From an uncultured Bacteroides sp. (GTDB taxonomy: Bacteria > Bacteroidota > Bacteroidia > Bacteroidales > Bacteroidaceae): a stretch of 29,203 nucleotides of DNA. The DNA lies in the NCBI GenBank assembly GCA_905203765.1, contig CAJKXC010000030.1:1-29203 (forward strand). The letters run 5' to 3'. A program made the position numbers and the translations under genes. A model generated the notes under the pieces. That model had not been told where the DNA came from. It was given only the letters and a program-made list of their open reading frames with translations, and did no database searches. Of this stretch, positions 17,158-24,560 are shown piece by piece (position 1 is the stretch's first letter; each line of letters starts with the position of its first letter).

Positions 17158-17165
17158 TACTTTTG
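17158..17165 (+). promoter_or_regulatory. -7 box of the VanZ-like gene
   Basis: TACTTTTG is a perfect match to TAnnTTTG, 26 bp upstream of the start codon. No TTTG is seen at -33. Confidence 0.6.
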
Positions 17166-17191
17166 CAGCCTAATTATTGATAATTTGAAGT

Positions 17192-17575
17192 ATGCTGTAT
17201 TATATTAAGAAATATCCGGTATCACTTGTCATCATCCTGGCGGTGATCTATTTGTCCTTCTTCAAACCGCCTACTACGGAGATAAGCGAAATCCCCAATA
17301 TAGACAAGTTGGTACATATATGTATGTATATGGGTATGTCCGGCATGCTTTGGCTGGAGTTCCTGCGGGCGCATCGCAGGGATAATGCACCCTTGTGGCA
17401 TGCATGGGTAGGGGCCTTTGTCTGTCCCGTTTTATTCAGTGGAGCCGTGGAACTGCTGCAAGAGTATTGCACCACCTATCGCGGGGGCGACTGGATGGAC
17501 TTTGCCGCCAATACTACAGGTGCGGCATTGGCGTCGCTGATCGGTTACTATGTGCTGAGGCCGAGAATGAAGTAG
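17192..17575 (+). CDS. VanZ-like family membrane protein
   Basis: The 127-residue protein has about four membrane segments (residues 8-24, 42-58, 70-88 and 107-121). Between the first two it carries the family signature IDKLVHICMYMGMSGMLW, and later the conserved VELLQEY ... DWMDFAANTTGA pattern. VanZ relatives are linked to glycopeptide (teicoplanin) resistance or envelope homeostasis, but this short form is widespread in Bacteroidota with no defined role. It is a single-gene transcript. Its TAG at 17573-17575 directly abuts the stop codon of the convergent murF with no base between. Confidence 0.85.
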   Translation: MLYYIKKYPVSLVIILAVIYLSFFKPPTTEISEIPNIDKLVHICMYMGMSGMLWLEFLRAHRRDNAPLWHAWVGAFVCPVLFSGAVELLQEYCTTYRGGDWMDFAANTTGAALASLIGYYVLRPRMK

Positions 17576-18874
17576 TTATAAGTAGTCAACGACTGTACTC
17601 AGTTTTATTCCGTTCGATCCCTTAATCAGAATCATTTTCCCTGTGGGCTTGTCCTTTTGCAGTTCGGCAATGAGCGCCGCTGCATCGGGATAAGTAGGAT
17701 AGGTGTGGCGGGTAGCGGCAAACAATTCGCCTACCAGTGCCACATCGTTGAAACCGCATTCTTCCAGATAATCCACTACCTTCTGATGCTCTTCGGGGCT
17801 GTCTTTACCTAACTCGCGCATATCTCCCATTATCAGCATCTTGTGTTCCGCCTGCATATTGCGGAAGTTGCCGATGGAAGCCATCATGCTGGTGGGGTTG
17901 GCATTGTATGCGTCGATAATCAGGGTGTTGTCTGCGGTCTTTTTCAGTTGGGAACGGTTGTTCTGCGGGGTGTACCCGGCGAGTGCCCCGTCTATCTTTT
18001 CCGGCGCTACGCCGAAGAAGGTCCCGATGGTGACGGCTGCCAGGGCATTGGGCAGGTTGTATTCGCCGATGAGTTGCGTCTGCACTTCGTGGCGTTCTCC
18101 GTCTTTGCCGGACTTCCATTCAAAAGTCAGGTAAGGGGAGTTGCCGGTGACGCGGCCGTTGATGTATAAATCGTCTTCGCTGCCATAAGGTATCAGCTTC
18201 AATCCTTCTGCTATTTCCCTTAAATGCGGGTTGTCGTAGTGGATAAATGCGGTGGAATGGTCGTGTTCCCGCAAGAAGTCGTACAGTTCGCCTTTCGTTT
18301 TGATAACTCCTTCGAAGGAGCCGAAGCCTTCGAGGTGCGCTTTCCCTACGTTGGTGATGATGCCATAGTCCGGTTCTACTATATCTACCAGTTCTTTGAT
18401 GTCGCCGGGATGGCTGGCGCCCATCTCCACTACGGCAAGCTCATGTTCCGCCCGGAGACGGAGCAAGGTGAGGGGAACGCCGATCGGATTGTTCAGGTTT
18501 CCCAGTGTGTACAGTATGTTGTATTTCTGCGAGAGGACGGCGGATATCAGTTCCTTTGTAGTCGTTTTCCCGTTGGTGCCGGTGATGCCGATAATGCGCG
18601 TGCCCAACTGCCGGCGGTGATGATTGGCGAGTTGTTGGAGTGTGCGCAGGCAGTTGTCCACTAATATATAATGTGAATCACCTGCGGGGGCATACTCCGG
18701 CTCGTCCACCACCGCATAGGTACTGCCCTGTTCCAGGGCGCGGGCGGCAAAGGCATTGCCGTTGAACGTTTCGCCTTTCAGGGCGATGAATAATGAACCT
18801 TGGGGACAGTTGCGGCTGTCGGTCGTGACGCCGCTGCACTGTAGGAATATCCGGTAAAGGGCTGCTATATCCAT
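17576..18874 (-). CDS. murF: UDP-N-acetylmuramoyl-tripeptide--D-alanyl-D-alanine ligase
   Basis: The 432-residue cytoplasmic Mur ligase adds D-Ala-D-Ala to UDP-MurNAc-tripeptide with ATP, the last cytoplasmic step of peptidoglycan precursor assembly. The N-terminal domain (TTDSRNCPQGSLFIALKGE) matches MurF/MurE. The ATP loop GITGTNGKTT is at residues 96-105, the central VVEMGASHPGDI segment is MurF-specific, and the C-terminal domain follows (LIIDAYNANPTSM, then MGDMRELG). It is not in a dcw cluster with other mur genes. It has its own -7 box at 18928-18935. Confidence 0.96.
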   Translation of the reverse strand: MDIAALYRIFLQCSGVTTDSRNCPQGSLFIALKGETFNGNAFAARALEQGSTYAVVDEPEYAPAGDSHYILVDNCLRTLQQLANHHRRQLGTRIIGITGTNGKTTTKELISAVLSQKYNILYTLGNLNNPIGVPLTLLRLRAEHELAVVEMGASHPGDIKELVDIVEPDYGIITNVGKAHLEGFGSFEGVIKTKGELYDFLREHDHSTAFIHYDNPHLREIAEGLKLIPYGSEDDLYINGRVTGNSPYLTFEWKSGKDGERHEVQTQLIGEYNLPNALAAVTIGTFFGVAPEKIDGALAGYTPQNNRSQLKKTADNTLIIDAYNANPTSMMASIGNFRNMQAEHKMLIMGDMRELGKDSPEEHQKVVDYLEECGFNDVALVGELFAATRHTYPTYPDAAALIAELQKDKPTGKMILIKGSNGIKLSTVVDYL

Positions 18875-18927
18875 TGTTTTCTTTTATACGCTAAGTAAGT
18901 TGCTTCCGATAAATTTGAAATCTCCCG

Positions 18928-18935
18928 CAAAGATA
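18928..18935 (-). promoter_or_regulatory. -7 box of murF
   Basis: On the minus strand the sequence is TATCTTTG, a perfect TAnnTTTG, lying in the 101-bp gap between murF and the upstream sensor kinase gene. No clear -33 element and no terminator for the kinase gene are visible, so read-through from the kinase gene is possible. Confidence 0.5.
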
Positions 18936-18975
18936 GAGTTTATTATCCATATTTGTGAATGCAAGGGGGAAGAAC

Positions 18976-21003
18976 TTATTGTTTCAGCGGCAAGGTAAGT
19001 ACGAAGCGGCAGCCATTTGTATAGGCCGGGTCGAGCACCAGGCTTCCGCCCATCTTTTCGGCACAGATGCGGCCGATGGATAATCCCAGTCCGGTGCCTT
19101 GCGTAAAGGTGTCTACCTTTGTAAAGCGCTCGAATACAAACTCCTGTTTGTCTTTAGGAATACCGATACCCGTATCCGTAACGCTGAAGATGATGTGCTG
19201 ATGTGCCTCGTCCTGATGCCAATCCAGGGTGATACTTCCCTCGTCTGTAAACTTGGCTGCATTCTTTAGCAGGTGGGACAGGATCATGGAGAGGCGTACC
19301 GGGTTGGTATAGAAGTAGAATTCATCCGCTTCGGTTTGGAGTTTGAGATCAATACCGGGCTTCAGGTTCTGTTCAACCTGAACGAGGCACTCCCGACAGA
19401 TGGCGGTGGCATCTGCGCCGATGTCAGTCGGGATAACAGTTCCGCTATCGAGGCTGGCAAGGTCTAAAACATCGTCTACCAAGTGCAGCAGGTTGTTGCT
19501 GCCTTGCTCTATGATATCTGCAAACTCGTGTGCCTCTGTACATTCATGCTCTTTGCTCATGGCACCGATTATCTGGGAGAAGCCGACGATGGAGTTCAGC
19601 GGTGTGCGAATCTCATGGCTCATGTTCTGTATGAATTCGGTTTTCATGATACTGGCTTGCTCTGCCTGCTCCTTTGCTTGAATCAGTTCTTTCCTGGAAA
19701 CGCGCAAGGCATAATTCTTCTCCGAGAGTAACTTTTGAGAGGCTCGCAGCCTGCTGTTAAGAAGATGTTCCCGATAGAAGATGATAAAGCCGAGGGCCAG
19801 TAAGGCAACCAGGAAGAAAATAATGCGTTGCTTGCTTGCCAAATCGCGTTGCTGCATTTCTTGCTGAAGTTCGAGCTTCTCGGTGTTCAGCCGCTCTACA
19901 CCGAGTCTGGTGGCATATTCGCTGGTTGTTATGTCTTCCTGAACCCGGTTGAGGGAGTCGGTAGAGTGAATGTATCGCTCGTAATATTCTATCGCTTTAG
20001 GGAAATTTCCGAGTTTACTGTATAGACGAGCCTTATCTTGCATACCTGCCAGATCTTCATCTTTCGTAGAATATGTTTTGGAGATATACTCCTGCGTAGC
20101 TAAGGCTTTGGAATATTGTTGCGTTGCTGTGTAGTAACCTCTTAGTCTTATGTAATATTCATAGGAAATTTTGGATATTTCTTTTTGTGTATCCATAAGT
20201 TGTTTTGCCTTTTTCAGGTATTCTTCCGCTTTAATATATTCTTCGAACGTGACATAGTAGTAAACGTATTTTAAGTAAACAGAAAATTCCTGGCTATGAC
20301 TATATATGTACTCCTCTGCCTTTTTCAAGCACTCTTCTGCTTTGTCCTTTTCGCCCAGGTGGCAATAATAGTTGCTGAGTATGGCATAGGAACTGGATAA
20401 ATTGTAGGTGTCTACGTTGTATTTCAGGATTATTTCAATTTCCTTCTCTCGGTTCTCTGCGGCAAGTTTATATAGATTCTTGGTTTGATAAATGGAACTG
20501 ATTATGTTGAATCCGTTTGCCATTCCTGCGGGATAATTGTCTTGCTCGGCTTCTTTCATCATCTTGTCCGCTTCATAAAGGGCGGTGTTGTATCGCCGGC
20601 TCTTGATGTAGTAGTTGATGGCTCTTTTGGCCCAGGCGAAATAATAGTATTTAGGTTGATGGGTTTCTTTTGCAAACTTCTTCACTACATCTACATAATG
20701 TAGTATACTGTCTTTATTGCTGCCTTGAAAATAGAAAAAGTCCAGTTTGGTAGATAAAGCGACTGCCTGCATCCGTGCATCTTGTTTCTCTCCGGCAAGG
20801 TGGAACAGGGTGTCGGTCATTTGCATGACCTCGGGATCCCCTATCGCTGCTTTGCAACGGAGATAATAGGCATATAAAGTGCTGTCTACATCATATGCTT
20901 CACTGGCATCCTTCTGCTGCGCCTGAACCCGAATGCTACATAGTATGAATAGAAAGCAGAAAATGTAGCTTAGCGCATAGTAGGTAGATTTTGACTTTGT
21001 CAT
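18976..21003 (-). CDS. Tetratricopeptide-repeat sensor histidine kinase
   Basis: The 675-residue membrane sensor begins with a signal peptide (SYIFCFLFILCSIRVQAQ). A periplasmic region of TPR-like helical repeats follows (about residues 35-365). One membrane segment (about 394-411) and a coiled-coil linker lead to a HisKA domain with the phospho-acceptor H463 in NMSHEIRTPLNS. The catalytic ATPase domain has an N box LLKNAAKF, G1 DTGIGIP and G2 GTGLGLS, ending almost at the C-terminus. There is no receiver or DNA-binding domain, and no response-regulator gene in the window, so its partner is encoded elsewhere. The signal is unknown. It is divergent from folP and has its own -7 box at 21031-21038. 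Confidence 0.93.
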   Translation of the reverse strand: MTKSKSTYYALSYIFCFLFILCSIRVQAQQKDASEAYDVDSTLYAYYLRCKAAIGDPEVMQMTDTLFHLAGEKQDARMQAVALSTKLDFFYFQGSNKDSILHYVDVVKKFAKETHQPKYYYFAWAKRAINYYIKSRRYNTALYEADKMMKEAEQDNYPAGMANGFNIISSIYQTKNLYKLAAENREKEIEIILKYNVDTYNLSSSYAILSNYYCHLGEKDKAEECLKKAEEYIYSHSQEFSVYLKYVYYYVTFEEYIKAEEYLKKAKQLMDTQKEISKISYEYYIRLRGYYTATQQYSKALATQEYISKTYSTKDEDLAGMQDKARLYSKLGNFPKAIEYYERYIHSTDSLNRVQEDITTSEYATRLGVERLNTEKLELQQEMQQRDLASKQRIIFFLVALLALGFIIFYREHLLNSRLRASQKLLSEKNYALRVSRKELIQAKEQAEQASIMKTEFIQNMSHEIRTPLNSIVGFSQIIGAMSKEHECTEAHEFADIIEQGSNNLLHLVDDVLDLASLDSGTVIPTDIGADATAICRECLVQVEQNLKPGIDLKLQTEADEFYFYTNPVRLSMILSHLLKNAAKFTDEGSITLDWHQDEAHQHIIFSVTDTGIGIPKDKQEFVFERFTKVDTFTQGTGLGLSIGRICAEKMGGSLVLDPAYTNGCRFVLTLPLKQ

Positions 21004-21030
21004 TATGGCGTTTTATTTGCACATTCTATG

Positions 21031-21038
21031 CAAAGGTA
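21031..21038 (-). promoter_or_regulatory. -7 box of the sensor kinase gene
   Basis: On the minus strand the sequence is TACCTTTG, a perfect TAnnTTTG, 27 bp upstream of the kinase start codon. The -33 region shows no TTTG at the right spacing. Confidence 0.55.
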
Positions 21039-21081
21039 GTTTATTTTTTGCATGTTCTGCATGTTTAATGCCTTTTTTGTT

Positions 21082-21089
21082 TACATTTG
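21082..21089 (+). promoter_or_regulatory. -7 box of folP
   Basis: TACATTTG is a perfect TAnnTTTG, 29 bp upstream of the ATG at 21119. This supports that start over the in-frame ATG at 21005, which would lie upstream of the promoter. A direct repeat TGCATGTT (21049-21056 and 21058-21065) lies just upstream, where an activator could bind. Confidence 0.6.
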
Positions 21090-21118
21090 CAGAGGTATAT
21101 CATAGAAAACAACTGTTC

Positions 21119-21982
21119 ATGGAAACACCGAAAGCCAAATATATAAATGTCAATGGCACCTTGCTAAACCTCTCCACCCCCTGTGTCATGGGGATATTGA
21201 ATATTACTCCCGATTCATTTTATGCCGACAGCCGCATGCAGACGGAGAAGGAGATTGTGCAGCGTATCGAGCAGATTGTGGGCGAAGGAGCCGGAATCAT
21301 CGATATCGGCGCTTACTCTTCCCGCCCCAATGCCGCGGATGTTTCGGCGCAGGAAGAGATGGAACGCCTGCGTATGGGGCTGACTATTCTCCGTCGCATA
21401 GCACCGGAAGCGGTTGTCTCGGTAGATACCTTCAGGGCGGACGTGGCAAGAATGTGCGTGGAAGAGTTCGGGGTGGCGATTATCAATGATATTGCCGCCG
21501 GCGAGATGGACGCGGAGATGTTCCGCACGGTTGCCCGGCTGAATGTACCTTATATAATGATGCACATGCAAGGCACCCCGCAAGATATGCAGCAACATCC
21601 GCATTACGATAATCTGTTGAAGGAAGTCTTTCAGTACTTCGCCCGCAAGGTGCAGCAGTTGCGCGACTTGGGGGTAAAGGACATCATCCTCGACCCCGGC
21701 TTCGGCTTCGGCAAGACGGTGGAGCATAACTATGAACTGCTTGCCCATCTGGAAGAGTTCCGGGTGTTTGAGCTTCCCCTGCTGGCAGGTGTTTCGCGCA
21801 AGTCTATGATTTACCGTCTGCTCGGCACCACTCCCCAAGAAGCGCTGAACGGTACGACCGTGCTCGATACCATCTGCCTGTTGAAAGGGGCGGATATACT
21901 GCGGGTGCACGATGTGCGCGAGGCTGTGGAAACGGTGAAAATCGTAGAGGCAATGAGAAAATACAGCGACAGCGTGCTGTAA
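21119..21982 (+). CDS. folP: Dihydropteroate synthase
   Basis: The 287-residue TIM-barrel enzyme condenses p-aminobenzoate with 6-hydroxymethyl-dihydropterin pyrophosphate in folate synthesis and is the sulfonamide target. Signatures are GILNITPDSF at residues 25-34, DIGAYSSRP at 62-70, and the later VSVDTFRADVA, IINDIAAGEMD and ILDPGFGFGKT segments. The start at 21119 is used because the longer frame from 21005 crosses the promoter and adds 38 non-homologous residues. cdaA follows after 50 bp, a neighbourhood that I recall as common in Bacteroidota. Confidence 0.97.
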   Translation: METPKAKYINVNGTLLNLSTPCVMGILNITPDSFYADSRMQTEKEIVQRIEQIVGEGAGIIDIGAYSSRPNAADVSAQEEMERLRMGLTILRRIAPEAVVSVDTFRADVARMCVEEFGVAIINDIAAGEMDAEMFRTVARLNVPYIMMHMQGTPQDMQQHPHYDNLLKEVFQYFARKVQQLRDLGVKDIILDPGFGFGKTVEHNYELLAHLEEFRVFELPLLAGVSRKSMIYRLLGTTPQEALNGTTVLDTICLLKGADILRVHDVREAVETVKIVEAMRKYSDSVL

Positions 21983-21994
21983 CAGTATAGAGAA

Positions 21995-22029
21995 ACGAAT
22001 CACGAATCATTAACCACTAATCACTGAAT
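21995..22029 (+). repeat. Heptad repeats in the cdaA leader
   Basis: Five 7-bp units in phase fill the gap before the cdaA start: ACGAATC, ACGAATC, ATTAACC, ACTAATC, ACTGAAT, followed by AAC and the GTG. There is no Shine-Dalgarno sequence. Confidence 0.7.
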
Positions 22030-22032
22030 AAC

Positions 22033-22797
22033 GTGTTTTTTGAGTTTAGCATAAAAGACTTTATAGATATTCTGCTGGTGGCATTCCTGCTGTACTATAC
22101 GTATAAGCTGATGAAGGCTTCCGGTTCTATCAATGTGTTTACCGGTATCCTGGTATTTATTCTGATATGGCTGGTCGTTTCGCAAGTGCTGGAAATGAAG
22201 CTGCTGGGCTCTATCTTCGATAAGTTGGTCAGTGTCGGCGTACTGGCGCTCATCATCCTGTTCCAGGAAGAGATACGAAGGTTCCTGCTCACGCTCGGTT
22301 CGCACAAGCACGCCAGCGCATTGGTGCGCTTCTTCACCGGCAACAAGAAGGAATCGCTGGAACATGAGGACATCATGCCCATCGTAATGGCGTGCATCAG
22401 CATGGGAAAGCAGAAGGTAGGCGCCCTGATTGTGATGGAACACAGCATGCCCCTGGATGACGTGGTGCGTACGGGCGAAATCATTAACGCCGACATCAAC
22501 CAACGGCTGATAGAGAATATCTTTTTCAAGAACAGTCCGCTGCACGACGGGGCGATGGTCATCAGCAAGAAACGCATCAAGGCGGCAGGCTGCATCCTGC
22601 CGGTATCGCACAACCTGGATATTCCCAAAGAACTGGGATTGAGGCATCGCGCGGCGATGGGCATCTCGCAGGTTTCCGATGCGCACGCCATCATTGTTTC
22701 GGAAGAAACCGGGGCTATCTCCGTTGCCTATAAGGGGCAGTTCTACCTGCGGCTTACCGCCGAGGAACTGGAGAGTTTGCTGACGAAAGAAAGCTAA
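22033..22797 (+). CDS. cdaA: Diadenylate cyclase (c-di-AMP synthase), CdaA type
   Basis: The 254-residue protein has three N-terminal membrane segments (about residues 8-28, 35-55 and 60-78) and a cytoplasmic DAC domain. The DAC domain carries the catalytic DGA motif at D172-A174 and the RHR motif at R204-R206. It makes the second messenger c-di-AMP from two ATP, which controls potassium and osmotic balance and cell-wall homeostasis in other bacteria. The start is a GTG at 22033; no ATG gives the conserved N-terminus (MFFEFSIKDFIDILL). Unlike Firmicutes, no cdaR or glmM lies next to it. It is probably co-transcribed with folP. Confidence 0.95.
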   Translation: MFFEFSIKDFIDILLVAFLLYYTYKLMKASGSINVFTGILVFILIWLVVSQVLEMKLLGSIFDKLVSVGVLALIILFQEEIRRFLLTLGSHKHASALVRFFTGNKKESLEHEDIMPIVMACISMGKQKVGALIVMEHSMPLDDVVRTGEIINADINQRLIENIFFKNSPLHDGAMVISKKRIKAAGCILPVSHNLDIPKELGLRHRAAMGISQVSDAHAIIVSEETGAISVAYKGQFYLRLTAEELESLLTKES

Positions 22798-22813
22798 CTA
22801 CCTCTGTATCAAT

Positions 22814-22945
22814 AGTGGTAATGCCTTGCCTCAATAGTGGCAACGTCTTGCCTCAAAAGCGGCAATGTTTTGCCTCAAATGCGGCAATGTTTTGCCTTAA
22901 AAGCGGCATTGTTTTGATGCAAAAGAAGTAATGTTTTGAAACGTA
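22814..22945. repeat. Six contiguous 22-bp tandem repeats with internal palindromes
   Basis: Units start at 22814, 22836, 22858, 22880, 22902 and 22924. The best unit (22858-22879) is AGCGGCAATGTTTTGCCTC plus AAA. Units 2-4 contain GGCAA-4 nt-TTGCC, a 5-bp stem. Unit 1 has GGTAA/TTGCC, which keeps pairing in RNA through a U-G wobble. Units 5 and 6 are progressively degenerate. The array fills most of the 187-bp gap between cdaA and tldD. With a spacing of 22 bp (about two helical turns), all palindromes face the same side of the DNA. Confidence 0.9.
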
Positions 22946-22947
22946 AA

Positions 22948-22982
22948 GTATAATCAATATCTAATAACTAATAACTGAAAAA
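22948..22982 (+). repeat. Heptad repeats in the tldD leader
   Basis: In-phase 7-bp units GTATAAT, CAATATC, TAATAAC, TAATAAC, TGAAAAA are followed by GG and the tldD ATG. Two units are identical; the others share only A/T-rich composition, so this is weaker than the cdaA and tldE leaders. Confidence 0.5.
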
Positions 22983-22984
22983 GG

Positions 22985-24523
22985 ATGGATAGACGAAACT
23001 TCTTACGAACGGGGAGCCTGGCGGCATTGGGTACGCTGGCAATACCGTCATTGGCCATGCCGGCATCCGTGCGCAATGCACTGGGGGGAGCAGACAACAA
23101 GTCTGCTGTTGCCGCGGCGATGAACCATTTCGGCGTTACAGAAGCCGATTTGAAAAAAGTGCTTGCCGCTGCTTTGGAAAAAGGCGGCGACTATGCCGAC
23201 CTCTATTTTGAACACACCTTCAACAACAACGTAAGCCTGATGGATGGCAAAGTGAACAACTGCGGCGCCAACATCGACTTCGGTATGGGCGTGCGCGTAC
23301 TGGCGGGCGACCAGAGCGGCTATGCTTTTGTAGAAGGCATCACCCTGGACGAGATGCTGCGTGCCGCCCGTACGGCTGCCCGCATCGCTTCTTCCGGCAA
23401 GGCCGGCAAGGTGGCTGCGCTGACCGAAAAGACCATTGCCCGGAACCGCTATGCGGTTACCAACCCGTGGGAAGACGTAAGCGTGAAGACTAAAATCCCG
23501 TACCTGGAGAAACTGAACGAGAAAGTATTCTCGCTGGACAAGCGTGTAAGCAAAGTACAGGCATACCTGATGGACAGCACCTCGCACGTGCTCTTCTGTA
23601 ACTCCGAAGGCGTCAGCTATTATGACTACCGCCCAATGGTATCTTTCGTGGCAGTTTGCATCATGCAGGAGAACGGCAAGATGGAGAACGGTATGGCAAG
23701 CCGTTCCTACCGCAAGGGATTCGAGTTTATGACGGACGACATTGTAGATGTACTGGCACGCGAAGTGGTGGACAACACTTCCATCCTGTTCAAGGCGGTG
23801 AAGCCCAAAGGCGGTGAAATGCCCGTAGTGATGGGTGCCGGCGGTTCCGGTATCTTGTTGCACGAGGCCATCGGACATGCTTTCGAGGCGGACTTCAACC
23901 GCAAGCGTACTTCCATCTTCTGCGACCTCTTCGGCAAGAAGGTGTGCAACGAACATATCAATGTGGTGGACGACGGTACCATCGACTTCAACCGCGGCTC
24001 CGTGAACTTCGACGACGAAGGCGTAGAAGGACAGAAAACCTACATCGTGAAAGAAGGCATCCTGACCAGCTACCTGCACGACCGCATCAGTGCCCAGCAC
24101 TACGGCGTGGCTCCTACCGGAAACGGACGTCGCGACACCTTCCGCAATATGCCCATCCCCCGTATGCGTGCCACGTATATGGAAGCCGGCAACATGAAGG
24201 AAGAGGACATCATATCCACCGTGAAGAACGGTATCTACGTAGACCAGTTCACCAACGGCCAGGTACAGATCGGTGCCGGAGACTTTACCTTCTTCGTGAA
24301 GTCCGGTTACCTGATTGAAGACGGCAAGCTGACGCAACCCATCAAGGACATCAACATCATCGGCAACGGCCCCAAGGCCTTGGCGGATATTACGATGGTT
24401 GCCAATAACGACAAGATTGACAACGGCACGTGGACGTGCGGCAAGGACGGACAGTCCTGCCCGGTTACCTGCGGTATGCCGTCGGCATTGGTAAGCAAAC
24501 TGACAGTGGGAGGAGAAAGCTAA
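22985..24523 (+). CDS. tldD: TldD-family zinc metalloprotease with twin-arginine-like signal
   Basis: The 512-residue protein carries HEAIGH at H293-H298, the HExxxH zinc site of TldD. C485, 27 residues from the C-terminus in TCGKDGQ, is placed like the third zinc ligand of E. coli TldD. TldD acts with TldE to degrade unfolded peptides, for example in microcin B17 maturation and CcdA turnover. The N-terminus (DRRNFLRTGSLAALGTLAIP) fits a twin-arginine export signal, with RR-x-F-L followed by a moderately hydrophobic stretch. The family body starts after about residue 40. Export would separate it from TldE, which has no signal. It is followed by tldE after 37 bp of heptad repeats. Confidence 0.93.
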   Translation: MDRRNFLRTGSLAALGTLAIPSLAMPASVRNALGGADNKSAVAAAMNHFGVTEADLKKVLAAALEKGGDYADLYFEHTFNNNVSLMDGKVNNCGANIDFGMGVRVLAGDQSGYAFVEGITLDEMLRAARTAARIASSGKAGKVAALTEKTIARNRYAVTNPWEDVSVKTKIPYLEKLNEKVFSLDKRVSKVQAYLMDSTSHVLFCNSEGVSYYDYRPMVSFVAVCIMQENGKMENGMASRSYRKGFEFMTDDIVDVLAREVVDNTSILFKAVKPKGGEMPVVMGAGGSGILLHEAIGHAFEADFNRKRTSIFCDLFGKKVCNEHINVVDDGTIDFNRGSVNFDDEGVEGQKTYIVKEGILTSYLHDRISAQHYGVAPTGNGRRDTFRNMPIPRMRATYMEAGNMKEEDIISTVKNGIYVDQFTNGQVQIGAGDFTFFVKSGYLIEDGKLTQPIKDINIIGNGPKALADITMVANNDKIDNGTWTCGKDGQSCPVTCGMPSALVSKLTVGGES

Positions 24524-24524
24524 C

Positions 24525-24559
24525 TATCACCTATCATTTATCAACTATCAACTAAAGAC
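24525..24559 (+). repeat. TATCANN heptad repeats in the tldE leader
   Basis: Four exact-phase units TATCACC, TATCATT, TATCAAC, TATCAAC and a fifth related unit TAAAGAC run from the tldD stop to one base before the tldE ATG. They fill the entire intergenic gap, and no Shine-Dalgarno sequence is present. Confidence 0.8.
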
Positions 24560-24560
24560 A

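Noticed and set aside
21005..21118. N-terminal extension of folP
   Set aside because: The added 38 residues do not fit dihydropteroate synthase and the frame would begin upstream of the perfect -7 box at 21082-21089.
22814..22945. CRISPR array
   Set aside because: The 22-bp units are contiguous with no spacers between them, they degenerate steadily, and no cas gene is present.
23048..24337. 429-codon open frame on the minus strand opposite tldD
   Set aside because: It is a shadow of the well-supported tldD frame, with His/Val-rich composition and no recognisable domain.
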